Source: Nocardioides islandensis (GTDB lineage Bacteria; Actinomycetota; Actinomycetes; Propionibacteriales; Nocardioidaceae). From it: DNA of 64,000 nt. A program made the translations under genes and the position numbers. This document shows, piece by piece, positions 56,272 to 63,458 of this stretch (the stretch's first letter is position 1; every line of letters starts with the position of its first letter). The stretch is taken from assembly GCF_015352455.1 (NCBI RefSeq), contig NZ_JADKPN010000002.1:186001-250000 (forward strand), in the 5' to 3' direction. The notes below the pieces were generated by a model. That model was not told where the DNA came from, did no database searches, and worked only from the letters and a program-made list of their open reading frames with translations.

Positions 56272-57332
56272 CCCTCGGCCTTCCGGTCGGTGGTCGCACG
56301 GCACGTCGGCAGGTCGGCGTCCGGGTTCTTCACCCACGACTCGATCGCCTTGACCGCTGCATGCATGGTGACGGCCTTCACCAAACGCATGTCGCCGTTG
56401 CGGGCCTGGAGGGCCTCGTCGCAGTTGTCGGGAGGGACCAGGAACAGCTGCGCGCCGTCGTTCCGGGCCCCCACGATCTTCTGCATGATGCCGCCGATCG
56501 GGCCCACGGTGCCGCCCTCGTCCATCGTCCCCGTGCCGGCGATCGCGTGGTCGCCGGTCAGCGAGCCGGGCGTCAGGGTGTCGTAGATCCCCAGCGAGAA
56601 CATCAGCCCCGCGCTCGGGCCGCCGATGTTCGGGTTGATCCGTACCTTGACGTCGAACGGGTGGTCGAAGTCCACGCCGATCTTGATGCCGACGACCTGG
56701 TTGCCGTCGAGGATGGTCGGGGTGATGGACGTCGTGACGTCCTGGCCGCCGCGCCGCACCACGAAGTCCAGCGGCTGGTCGGCCGGAGCGCCCGTGATCG
56801 CGTTCTGCACGTCGGCGCGGGAGTGGACCGGCTGCCCGCCGATGCTGACCAGCTCGTCACCCTTCTCCAGGTGCCCCTGCGCCGGCATCCCCCGTGTGAC
56901 GCTGCGGACCATCACGTGCACGACGTCGTAGCCGAGCTCCTCCTCGGCCACGGCGGTGGCCGCCTGCTGGGAGTCGACCATCTCGGCCTGGCCCTGCTGG
57001 CGGTGCTCGTCGTCGGACTCGTTCGGCGCGTACACCGCGGCGTACGGGTAGAGGTCGTCCTCGGGGTCGAACCAGTCGTACATCAGCGTGAACAGGTCCA
57101 GCCGCGCGCCGGGCGTGGACACGAGCACCGTGGTCATCCGCAGCTGGCCGTCGTCGCGATAGCTCTTGTGCCCGGTGACCTGGATGATCTCCTTGCCGTC
57201 GGACTTCCCGAGCACGTCGATCGAGCCGCCCGGCTCGTAGGTGACGTACGGCATCGGGCGGAAGACCACGAAGGCCGCGAGCGCGCCCAGGAGCACCACG
57301 GCCACCAGGCCGGCCAGGGTGCGCTGCGTCAT
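56268..57332 (-). CDS. Membrane-anchored PDZ / Lon-like (S16) protease
   Basis: 354 aa. One N-terminal helix (TLAGLVAVVLLGALAAFVVF), a PDZ domain at about 140-225 (RSVTRGMPAQGHLEKGDELV, IGGQPVHSRADVQNAITG), and a Lon-type S16 protease domain with catalytic Ser in NIGGPSAGLMFSLGIYD near 241 and Lys in GIMQKIVGARNDGA near 284. YlbL-type domain order. It faces the outside and degrades or checks membrane or wall proteins. First of three overlapping leftward genes with PPA1309 and UPF0182. Confidence 0.92.
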   Translation of the reverse strand: MTQRTLAGLVAVVLLGALAAFVVFRPMPYVTYEPGGSIDVLGKSDGKEIIQVTGHKSYRDDGQLRMTTVLVSTPGARLDLFTLMYDWFDPEDDLYPYAAVYAPNESDDEHRQQGQAEMVDSQQAATAVAEEELGYDVVHVMVRSVTRGMPAQGHLEKGDELVSIGGQPVHSRADVQNAITGAPADQPLDFVVRRGGQDVTTSITPTILDGNQVVGIKIGVDFDHPFDVKVRINPNIGGPSAGLMFSLGIYDTLTPGSLTGDHAIAGTGTMDEGGTVGPIGGIMQKIVGARNDGAQLFLVPPDNCDEALQARNGDMRLVKAVTMHAAVKAIESWVKNPDADLPTCRATTDRKAEG

Positions 57333-57356
57333 GCGGAGAAGCCTCTCACCCCCACG

Positions 57357-57629
57357 TCAGGAGGCGCGGCGGGTGGTGCTCCGCTCGGAGGACGGCTCCG
57401 AGGACGGGCGCGAGGACGGGCGTACGGCGATCCCGGTGCTGCGGTCGCGGACCATGACCGGTCGCGCGTACCTGGCCCCGGGATGGTCCTTGCCCAGGGC
57501 CGTGCCCATCCGGCGCACGGCCTCGTCGCGGTCGACCTCGCCGCGTCCCTCCCGGCCGAGCCACGAGACCCACGCCATCGCGAGCAGCGTCACGACCGCG
57601 GGCGGCACCAGCCAGAGGAGGATCTCCAC
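57357..57629 (-). CDS. Small membrane-anchored hypothetical protein
   Basis: 90 aa from GTG 57629, leaderless (TACCCT at 57636-57641, six bases before). One N-terminal helix (ILLWLVPPAVVTLLAMAWVS), then a basic cytoplasmic segment (DRDEAVRRMGTALGKDHPGA) and a Ser/Pro/Arg-rich end. It lies between the protease and moaE. Function unknown; a longer frame to 57692 would extend past the promoter and is rejected. Confidence 0.7.
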   Translation of the reverse strand: MEILLWLVPPAVVTLLAMAWVSWLGREGRGEVDRDEAVRRMGTALGKDHPGARYARPVMVRDRSTGIAVRPSSRPSSEPSSERSTTRRAS

Positions 57630-57673
57630 CGCCTCAGGGTAGGGACGCTCCCCCGGTGGTCGAGGAAGGCGCG

Positions 57674-58096
57674 CTACGGCGAGCCGACCCACTCCTCGGT
57701 GCCGTCGGCGAAGGTCTGGTGCTTCCAGATCGGCACCTCGGCCTTCAGCGTGTCGATCAGCGCGCGGGTCGCGTCGAACGCCTCGCCGCGGTGCCCGGTC
57801 GCCGTCGCGCAGATGACGGCGATGTCGCCGATGGCCAGCGTGCCGGTGCGGTGCACGGCGGCGAGCGCGGTGACGTCGTACGCCGACGCGACCTGCGCGC
57901 AGACGTCGCGCAGCGTGTCGAGGGCGCTGGGGTGGGCGGAGTACTCGAGTCCGGTGACACCCTGACCGCCGTCGTGGTCACGCACGCGGCCGACGAACAC
58001 GGTGACGCCGCCCGAGGAGTCGTCGTCGAGCGCCGCCATCACCTCGTCGACGTCGAGCGGGGTGTCCCGGATGTCGACCAGGCGCAGCACGTCCAC
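57674..58096 (-). CDS. moaE: Molybdopterin synthase catalytic subunit MoaE
   Basis: 140 aa. MoaE pattern: VVAALDDDSSGGVTVFVGRV-like strand (GGVTVFVGRVRDHDGGQGVT), LEYSAHPSALDTLRDVCAQV, GTLAIGDIAVICATATGHRG, and the conserved Lys pair in DTLKAEVPIWKHQTF (about residues 117 and 124). It inserts sulfur from MoaD into the precursor to make molybdopterin. GTG start at 58096; TAGGGT (58103-58108) six bases before it marks a leaderless message. Divergent from the DUF2342 gene; no moaD partner is in the window. Confidence 0.92.
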   Translation of the reverse strand: MDVLRLVDIRDTPLDVDEVMAALDDDSSGGVTVFVGRVRDHDGGQGVTGLEYSAHPSALDTLRDVCAQVASAYDVTALAAVHRTGTLAIGDIAVICATATGHRGEAFDATRALIDTLKAEVPIWKHQTFADGTEEWVGSP

Positions 58097-58102
58097 GGGT
58101 CC

Positions 58103-58152
58103 ACCCTAGGAGGTTCCGCTCTCGGCGAACGTTGGTCCCGACGCCGTACCGT
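58103..58152. promoter_or_regulatory. Divergent leaderless promoters of moaE and DUF2342 gene
   Basis: Minus strand: TAGGGT (58108-58103), six bases before GTG 58096. Plus strand: TACCGT (58147-58152), seven bases before ATG 58160. Neither start has a Shine-Dalgarno sequence. The 38 bases between hold no obvious -35 pair. Confidence 0.6.
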
Positions 58153-58159
58153 TGGGGGC

Positions 58160-59569
58160 ATGACGAACACCCCGGGTGACGACGGCTCTGGCGACGACCA
58201 GGGCCGCGACGAGAACCCGTTCAAGGGCACGCCCTTCGAGCAGTTCTTCCAGAACATGCAGGGCGGGTTCGGCGCGCTCTTCGGGCCCGGCGGACAGCTG
58301 GGCGGGGCCGGCGGCGGCATGCCCGACCTCAGCGCCCTGTTCGGCCAGATCCAGGCGATGATGCAGCCGTACGACGGCCCGCTGAACTGGGACGCCGCCA
58401 CCGACATGGCGCGGCGTGCGGTCGCCGTCGGCAAGGACCCCTCCCCGAGCGACAAGCAGCAGTCGCAGGTCGCCGACGCCGTCCGGCTGGCCGACCTCTG
58501 GCTCGACGAGACCACCGAGTTCCCCTCGGGCGTGCACTCGACCGCGGCCTGGAGCCGCGCCGAGTGGATCGTCGGCACCCTCGAGCGCTGGAAGCGGCTC
58601 GTCGAGCCGATCGCCGAGTCCTCGGTGTCCTCGCTGGGCAGCGCGCTGCCGGCCGAGGCGCAGGCGATGACCGGCCCGATCGTCGGCATGCTCGGCAAGG
58701 CGGTCGGCGCGATGCTGGCCAGCCAGGTCGGCGAGGGACTCGGCGCGCTCGCGGGTGAGGTGCTCAGTGCCTCCGACGTCGGGCTGCCGCTGGGCGAGCC
58801 CGGGAAGGCCGCGCTGGTCGTCGAGAACGTCAAGGAGTTCGCCTCCGGACTCGACGTGAGCGAGGAGGACGTCGTCCTGTACCTCGCGCTCCGCGAGGCC
58901 GCGCACCAGCGCCTCTTCGCGCACGTGCCGTGGCTGCGAGAGCACCTGCTCGGCGCCGTCGCCGACTACGCGAAGGGCATCGAGGTCAACACCGCGAACC
59001 TCCAGAGCTCCATCGAGGAGAAGATGCGGGGCATCGACATGACGAACCCCGACTCCATGCGCGAGCTCATGGAGGGCGGCATGTTCGAGATGGAGAAGTC
59101 GCCGGGCCAGCAGGCCGCTCTCGAACGGCTCGAGGTCACCCTCGCCCTCGTCGAGGGGTGGGTGGACGAGGTCGTCGGCCAGGCCACCGCCGAGCGGATG
59201 CCCAACGCGACCAAGCTCCAGGAGGCCGTACGCCGCCGCCGCGCGGCCGGCGGTCCGGCCGAGGAGACCTTCGCCGCCCTCGTCGGTCTCGAGCTGCGGC
59301 CGCGCCGGCTGCGCGACGCCTCGACCCTGTGGGGCTCGCTGCGCACGCGCCAGGGCACCGAGGCCCGCGACGGCGTCTGGATGAGCCCGGCCCTGCTGCC
59401 GACCGCCGCCGACCTCGACGACCCGCTCGGCTTCCGCGAGGGCGCGTCCGCGCCCGGCGAGATGTCCGAGGAGGACTTCGACGCCGCGCTGCAGAAGATG
59501 CTCGACGGCGGGACCGACGAGGGCACCGGCGACGACGGGGACGGCGGGCACGTCGGCTCCGACGAGTGA
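58160..59569 (+). CDS. Zinc-dependent metalloprotease-like (DUF2342) protein
   Basis: 469 aa from ATG 58160 (leaderless; longer frame rejected). Gly/Met-rich N-terminus (FEQFFQNMQGGFGALFGPGG) then the DUF2342 core: LNWDAATDMARRAVAVG, ADLWLDETTEFPSGV, AWSRAEWIVGTLERWKRLVE, and the zinc-type motif YLALREAAHQRLFAHVPWLR near 243 (E-A-A-H in place of HExxH). The C-terminal block YLEGWVDEVVG-like (LVEGWVDEVVGQATAERMPN) and FAALVGLELRPRRLRDASTL end the domain. Actinobacterial family of unknown substrate. It ends with an acidic Asp/Gly tail; the stop overlaps the NUDIX start. Confidence 0.88.
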   Translation: MTNTPGDDGSGDDQGRDENPFKGTPFEQFFQNMQGGFGALFGPGGQLGGAGGGMPDLSALFGQIQAMMQPYDGPLNWDAATDMARRAVAVGKDPSPSDKQQSQVADAVRLADLWLDETTEFPSGVHSTAAWSRAEWIVGTLERWKRLVEPIAESSVSSLGSALPAEAQAMTGPIVGMLGKAVGAMLASQVGEGLGALAGEVLSASDVGLPLGEPGKAALVVENVKEFASGLDVSEEDVVLYLALREAAHQRLFAHVPWLREHLLGAVADYAKGIEVNTANLQSSIEEKMRGIDMTNPDSMRELMEGGMFEMEKSPGQQAALERLEVTLALVEGWVDEVVGQATAERMPNATKLQEAVRRRRAAGGPAEETFAALVGLELRPRRLRDASTLWGSLRTRQGTEARDGVWMSPALLPTAADLDDPLGFREGASAPGEMSEEDFDAALQKMLDGGTDEGTGDDGDGGHVGSDE

Positions 59570-60111
59570 CGCTCCACGCCGACGCGCTGGCGACGCTGCG
59601 CGGCTGGAGCGCGCCGTCGGCCGACCAGGAGGCGTTGCGGGCCAGGTACGTCGCCCACCTCGAGGCCCACGACGACGGCGTGTGGCGCGACTGCTTCCCC
59701 GACCACCTGACCGCCGGGACGCTGGTGGTGTCCGCCGACGGCGACGCCGTCCTCCTGAACCTGCACAGGAAGGCGCGGCGCTGGTTCGCCTTCGGCGGTC
59801 ACTGCGAGCCGGGCGACGCGACCCTGGCCGGCGCCGCGCTGCGCGAGGCGTCGGAGGAGTCGGGCCTGTCGGAGCTCGCGCTGCACCCCGAGCCCGTCCA
59901 CCTCGACGAGCACGCGGTCGGGTTCTGCGACACCCGCGGGACGGTGCACCACCTCGACGTGCGGTACGCCGCCGTCGCACCGAGCGGCGCTCGGCACCAG
60001 GTCAGCGACGAGTCGCTCGACGTCCGCTGGTGGCCGGTCGACGCGCTGCCCGACGACCTCGAGGACGAGATGCGCGTGCTCGTCAGCCGCGCCCGGGCCC
60101 TGCTGCTCTGA
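59566..60111 (+). CDS. NUDIX hydrolase
   Basis: 181 aa from GTG 59566 (GTGA overlap; a frame from 58930 is spurious). Nudix box variant GGHCEPGDATLAGAALREAS then EESGL: the last R-E-x-x-E-E-x-G is intact, but the glutamate normally following the Gly-rich start is Asp and the loop is one residue longer, a common actinobacterial form. C-terminal LDVRWWPVDALPDDLEDEMR. It likely removes a pyrophosphate from a nucleotide-type metabolite; substrate not known. Confidence 0.88.
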   Translation: MTLHADALATLRGWSAPSADQEALRARYVAHLEAHDDGVWRDCFPDHLTAGTLVVSADGDAVLLNLHRKARRWFAFGGHCEPGDATLAGAALREASEESGLSELALHPEPVHLDEHAVGFCDTRGTVHHLDVRYAAVAPSGARHQVSDESLDVRWWPVDALPDDLEDEMRVLVSRARALLL

Positions 60112-60121
60112 GGGCTCCTCG

Positions 60122-60652
60122 TCAGTCGACGTCCCCGCCGGGCAGGTCCTCGACCCGCGCCGCAGCGGACCAGCCGAGCAGGTAGCCCTTGGCCTTCTCG
60201 GCGTGGGGGTACCGGTCGACCCAGGCCCAGAACGCCGCGTCGTGGCCGGGCGCCAGCAGGTGGGCGAGCTCGTGGACGAGCACGTAGTCGACGACCCACG
60301 ACGGCATGCCCTGCAGCCGCGCGGACAGCCGAATGGTCTTGTCGCCGGGAGTGCACGAGCCCCACCGCGACCGCTGGTTGTCGACCCACCGGACGGACAC
60401 CGGCTGGGCCAGGCCGCCGAGGTACTCGTCGCTGAGCGCCACCGCGCGTTCGTGGAGGTCGTCGTCGGTCGGTCGCTTGCGGCGCTCGGACTTCTCGATG
60501 CGCGCGACCATCGTCTCGACCCACTCCGCTTCCTGACGCCTCGTCAGCGATGCGGGGATCAGCACGATGATCCGGTCCCCTTCGCGGTACGCCGAGACGG
60601 TGCGGCGGCGGCGCTTGGAGCGGCGTACCTCCACCTCGGAGTCCGGGGGCAT
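60122..60652 (-). CDS. YgjP/DUF45-type zinc metallopeptidase
   Basis: 176 aa. WGSCTPGDKTIRLSARLQGM and the zinc motif VDYVLVHELAHLLAPGHDAA (HExxH near 130, then H) with FWAWVDRYPHAEKAKGYLLG, the signature of the YgjP (M48-like, DUF45) family. The N-terminal part is a short beta domain (VEVRRSKRRRRTVSAYREGD). I choose ATG 60652 because TAACGT lies seven bases before it; a GTG three codons upstream is also possible. Physiological substrate unknown. Converges with the NUDIX gene. Confidence 0.88.
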   Translation of the reverse strand: MPPDSEVEVRRSKRRRRTVSAYREGDRIIVLIPASLTRRQEAEWVETMVARIEKSERRKRPTDDDLHERAVALSDEYLGGLAQPVSVRWVDNQRSRWGSCTPGDKTIRLSARLQGMPSWVVDYVLVHELAHLLAPGHDAAFWAWVDRYPHAEKAKGYLLGWSAAARVEDLPGGDVD

Positions 60653-60685
60653 GGGGCTCACGTTATCCCCGTCGGCCCAACCTCG

Positions 60686-61750
60686 TCAGCGACCTGGGTT
60701 GGCCCATTCGAGGAGCTTCTCCTTGGGCCAGGTGTTGACGATCCGGGCGGGGTCGATGCCCGCGTCGTGGGCGCGCTCGGCGCCGTACTGCAGGAAGTCG
60801 AGCTGACCCGGCGCGTGCGCATCGCTGTCGATGGAGAAGAGGCACCCCATGTCGCGGGCGAGCTCGAGGAGCTTGGTCGGCGGATCGCGGCGCTCGGGGC
60901 GCGAGTTGATCTCGACGGCGACGTCGTGCGCGACGCAGGCCGCGAACACCGCCTTGGCGTCGAACTCCGACGGTGGCCGGGTGCCGCGGTTGCCCATCAC
61001 CATCCGGCCGGTGCAGTGGCCGAGCACGTTCGTCCGCGGGTTCTCGATCGCGCCGATCATCCGCTTGGTCATCGGCGCCCTGTCCATGCGCAGCTTGCTG
61101 TGCACGCTGGCCACCCGGACGTCGAGCTGCGCCAGCAGCTCGTCGGTCTGGTCGAGCGAACCGTCGTCGAGGATGTCGACCTCGATGCCCTTGAGCAGCG
61201 TGAAGTCCCGGCCCGCGCCCGTGTCGTCGAGGTGCTCGTTGATCGCGTCGACGACGCCGAGCTGGCGACGCAGCCGTTCGACGCTCAGTCCGTTGGCGAC
61301 GGTCAGCCGGGGCGAGTGGTCGGTGAGCACCTGGTACTCGTGGCCGAGCTCGATCGCGGTGAACGCCATCTCCTCGATCGGCGAGCCGCCGTCGGACCAG
61401 TCGGAGTGGGAGTGCAGGTCGCCGCGCAGGAGCGCACGGACCTCGTCGCCGCCCTTCACCAGCGGCCCGAACGCCGCTTCGAGCTTGACCAGCCGCTCGG
61501 GCATGACGCCCCGGACGGCGTCGGTGATGACGGCCGCGGTGCTGGGCCCGATGCCGGCGAGGTCGGTCAGGGTGCCGGCCTCGGCCCGGGCCGCCACCTC
61601 GTCGTGCGACAGCGGCAGGATGACCGCGGCGGCGTTGCGGAACGCCTGGATGCGCCGGGTCTCCTCACGGCCGCGCTCCATGAGGAAGGCGATGCGGCGC
61701 AGCGCGGTGACCGGGCTCCCGTCGTACGACCCGTCGTGCGTCTGGCCCAT
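60686..61750 (-). CDS. PHP-domain metal-dependent phosphoesterase-like protein
   Basis: 354 aa from ATG 61750 (an ATG at 61801 would add 17 residues; the ribosome site AGGGG at 61750 is close and imperfect). N-terminal helix-hairpin-helix (LTDLAGIGPSTAAVITDAVR, as in PolX), then the PHP domain: LLRGDLHSHSDWSDGGSPIE (first His pair), YQVLTDHSPRLTVANGL, LLKGIEVDILDDGSLD, VRVASVHSKLRMDR, VAVEINSRPERRD and FSIDSDAHAPGQLDF. This is the HhH-PHP half of PolX-type enzymes without the polymerase domain. Probably a phosphatase or nuclease in DNA repair. Confidence 0.88.
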   Translation of the reverse strand: MGQTHDGSYDGSPVTALRRIAFLMERGREETRRIQAFRNAAAVILPLSHDEVAARAEAGTLTDLAGIGPSTAAVITDAVRGVMPERLVKLEAAFGPLVKGGDEVRALLRGDLHSHSDWSDGGSPIEEMAFTAIELGHEYQVLTDHSPRLTVANGLSVERLRRQLGVVDAINEHLDDTGAGRDFTLLKGIEVDILDDGSLDQTDELLAQLDVRVASVHSKLRMDRAPMTKRMIGAIENPRTNVLGHCTGRMVMGNRGTRPPSEFDAKAVFAACVAHDVAVEINSRPERRDPPTKLLELARDMGCLFSIDSDAHAPGQLDFLQYGAERAHDAGIDPARIVNTWPKEKLLEWANPGR

Positions 61751-61767
61751 TCCCCTCGAACTTTCTT

Positions 61768-61937
61768 CTGTCCACACCCGGTGGACGAACGCCTCCGGCA
61801 TCGCCGCTGGTCAGCGGGCCGTACGCCGCCCGGTCGCCACCCGCTGTCCACAAGCGAGGGCGTTCCGAGGCTACCTGTCCACCGCTCCTGCACCGCCGGG
61901 CCCGGTTGTCCCCAGGGTTGTCCACAGCCTGTCCACA
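61768..61937. promoter_or_regulatory. Cluster of six DnaA-box-like sites
   Basis: Six same-orientation copies of the YTGTCCACA-type box: CTGTCCACA (61768-61776, 61844-61852, 61929-61937), TTGTCCACA (61918-61926, exact actinobacterial DnaA consensus), and two with one base change (CTGTCCACC 61875-61883; TTGTCCCCA 61906-61914). The three last are packed in 32 bases. They lie in the gap upstream of the PHP gene and may titrate DnaA or regulate that gene. Confidence 0.55.
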
Positions 61938-62097
61938 GGGCGACACGCCCCCGCGTTGACCGTGTGCGGACCCCGCACCTAGCGTGGTCGGCAGATGGGG
62001 CTCCCGCTCCGAGAGACGACGTTCGCAAGGGGAAGGCAAGCGTCGTGGATCGTTCGGGGGCCCCTTCTTCGTGCCCGGCGGGCCACGCGGACGGTGG

Positions 62098-62883
62098 TCA
62101 GCGTCCCGTGAACTCGGGCGTGCGCCGTTCGCGGGCCGCGCGGATGCCCTCCTGGAGGTCGTCGGTCGCCAAGGTGAGCGGCTGGGCGAGCGCCTCCCAC
62201 TGGAGGGCGGACTCGTACGACGCGTGGCCGCCGTCGGCCAGCGCCAGCTTGGTCAGCCGGCTGGCGATCGGCGCCGTGCCGGCGATCTGCGCGGCGGTGG
62301 CCAGCACCTCGTCGAGCAGCTCGGCGTCGGGGACGACCCGGGACACCAACCCCAGACGAAGGGCCTCGTCGGCGTCGACCGTGCGGCCGGTGAGCAGCAG
62401 GTCGCGGGCCGCGGCGGGGCCGACCACCTCGGGCAGCAGCCACGTGGCGGCCATCCCCGGGTGCATGCCCAGCCGGACGAACGGCGCAGCCAGGCGGGCC
62501 GACCCGGCGGCGTACCGGATGTCGCACGCGAGCGCCAGGCACAGCCCGGCGCCGATGGCCGGACCGTTGACGGCCGCGATCGTGGGCACCTCGAGGGACC
62601 GCAGCGAGAGCCAGGCGCGGTAGAACGGCAGCATCCGGCCGCGCAGCTCGTCGACCGTCGCGTCCGGCTCACCGGCGATCCACGAGGTGTTGCCGCCGGA
62701 GCAGAACGCCGCCCCCGCGCCGGTCACCACGACCGCACGGACCGTCGGGTCCGTGGCCACCGCCGCGACCGCTGCGGACCACTCGGTTGTCATGGTGTCC
62801 GACATCGCGTTGCGCTGGTCGGGGTTGTCGAGGGTGAGCAGCACGACCCCCTCGGAGGGGCGCTCGAACCGGAGATGCGTCAT
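62098..62883 (-). CDS. Crotonase (enoyl-CoA hydratase/isomerase) family protein
   Basis: 261 aa. Crotonase fold: LTLDNPDQRNAMSDTMTTEW, VVVTGAGAAFCSGGNTSW (oxyanion hole), NGPAIGAGLCLALACDIRYA and LAAPFVRLGMHPGMAATWLL. The two Glu of classical enoyl-CoA hydratase are not found: the position in A-G-C-E-L-A reads A-G-L-C-L-A, and the P-E position reads P-F-V. So it is probably not a simple hydratase but another crotonase activity. ATG 62883 is leaderless (TAGCCT at 62890-62895, six bases before). Confidence 0.87.
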   Translation of the reverse strand: MTHLRFERPSEGVVLLTLDNPDQRNAMSDTMTTEWSAAVAAVATDPTVRAVVVTGAGAAFCSGGNTSWIAGEPDATVDELRGRMLPFYRAWLSLRSLEVPTIAAVNGPAIGAGLCLALACDIRYAAGSARLAAPFVRLGMHPGMAATWLLPEVVGPAAARDLLLTGRTVDADEALRLGLVSRVVPDAELLDEVLATAAQIAGTAPIASRLTKLALADGGHASYESALQWEALAQPLTLATDDLQEGIRAARERRTPEFTGR

Positions 62884-62889
62884 GGACGC

Positions 62890-62988
62890 AGGCTACTGAG
62901 CGTGAAATCCGGCCCGGACGACACCGATACGACACCGGACGACGCTCCGGTGCGCCTGTTTCACGCTCAGACGAGCGTGCCGTAGGGT
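62890..62988. promoter_or_regulatory. Divergent promoter region with 12-bp inverted repeat
   Basis: Perfect inverted repeat CTGAGCGTGAAA (62896-62907) and TTTCACGCTCAG (62959-62970), 51 bases apart. The left arm abuts TAGCCT (62890-62895), the -10 of the crotonase gene; the right arm is at the expected -35 of the DUF5679 gene, whose -10 may be TAGGGT (62983-62988). A shared regulator that loops or occludes both promoters is plausible. Confidence 0.55.
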
Positions 62989-63085
62989 CGAGAACGGCTT
63001 GGCGGCACCGACGCCGGGCACCGACGGGCTTCCCCCGAGAAACCCCGTCGCGACGACCGAGATACAGATAGGCAAGGAGGCCGTC

Positions 63086-63244
63086 ATGGCGGAGACCTGG
63101 AGCGGCGAGTTCTACTGCGTGAAGTGCAAGGAGAAGCGAGAGGCCGAGGGCGAGGTCCACGTCAACGACAAGGGCACCCGCATGGCCAAGGCCAAGTGCC
63201 CCGTCTGCGGCATCAACCTCAACCGCATCCTCGGCAAGGCCTGA
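63086..63244 (+). CDS. DUF5679 zinc-ribbon protein
   Basis: 52 aa from ATG 63086, with a perfect AAGGAGG six bases upstream. CxxC-x(~20)-CxxC: FYCVKCKEKREAEG then AKAKCPVCGINLNRIL. This is the length and pattern of actinobacterial DUF5679 proteins (small zinc ribbon of unknown function). A strong hairpin follows about 120 bases after the stop. Confidence 0.85.
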   Translation: MAETWSGEFYCVKCKEKREAEGEVHVNDKGTRMAKAKCPVCGINLNRILGKA

Positions 63245-63367
63245 TCAAGTCTTCCGAGCCCTCGATCGGCGAGCGTGCGAGCCGGTCGAGTGAGGCGAGG
63301 AGATTGAGGAGGCTCGCACAGGCCCGAAGCGACGCGAGGGACTGAGCCAGCCGTCTCGAAATCTAGG

Positions 63368-63403
63368 AGCGGCGCCTCCCGGCCACGGCCGGGCGGCGCC
63401 GCT
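63368..63403. terminator. Long GC hairpin terminator
   Basis: AGCGGCGCC-T-CCCGGCC, loop AC, GGCCGGG-C-GGCGCCGCT: a 16-bp stem with one T/C mismatch, followed by GTCGTCT. It sits between DUF5679 and the next gene. The 124 bases before it have repeated GAGCGTGCGAGCC-type motifs and no gene. Confidence 0.65.
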
Positions 63404-63458
63404 GTCGTCTGTGGAGAGGCCGCCCCGGAGCCCGGCCGTCCGTGGCAACGTGCGGGCC

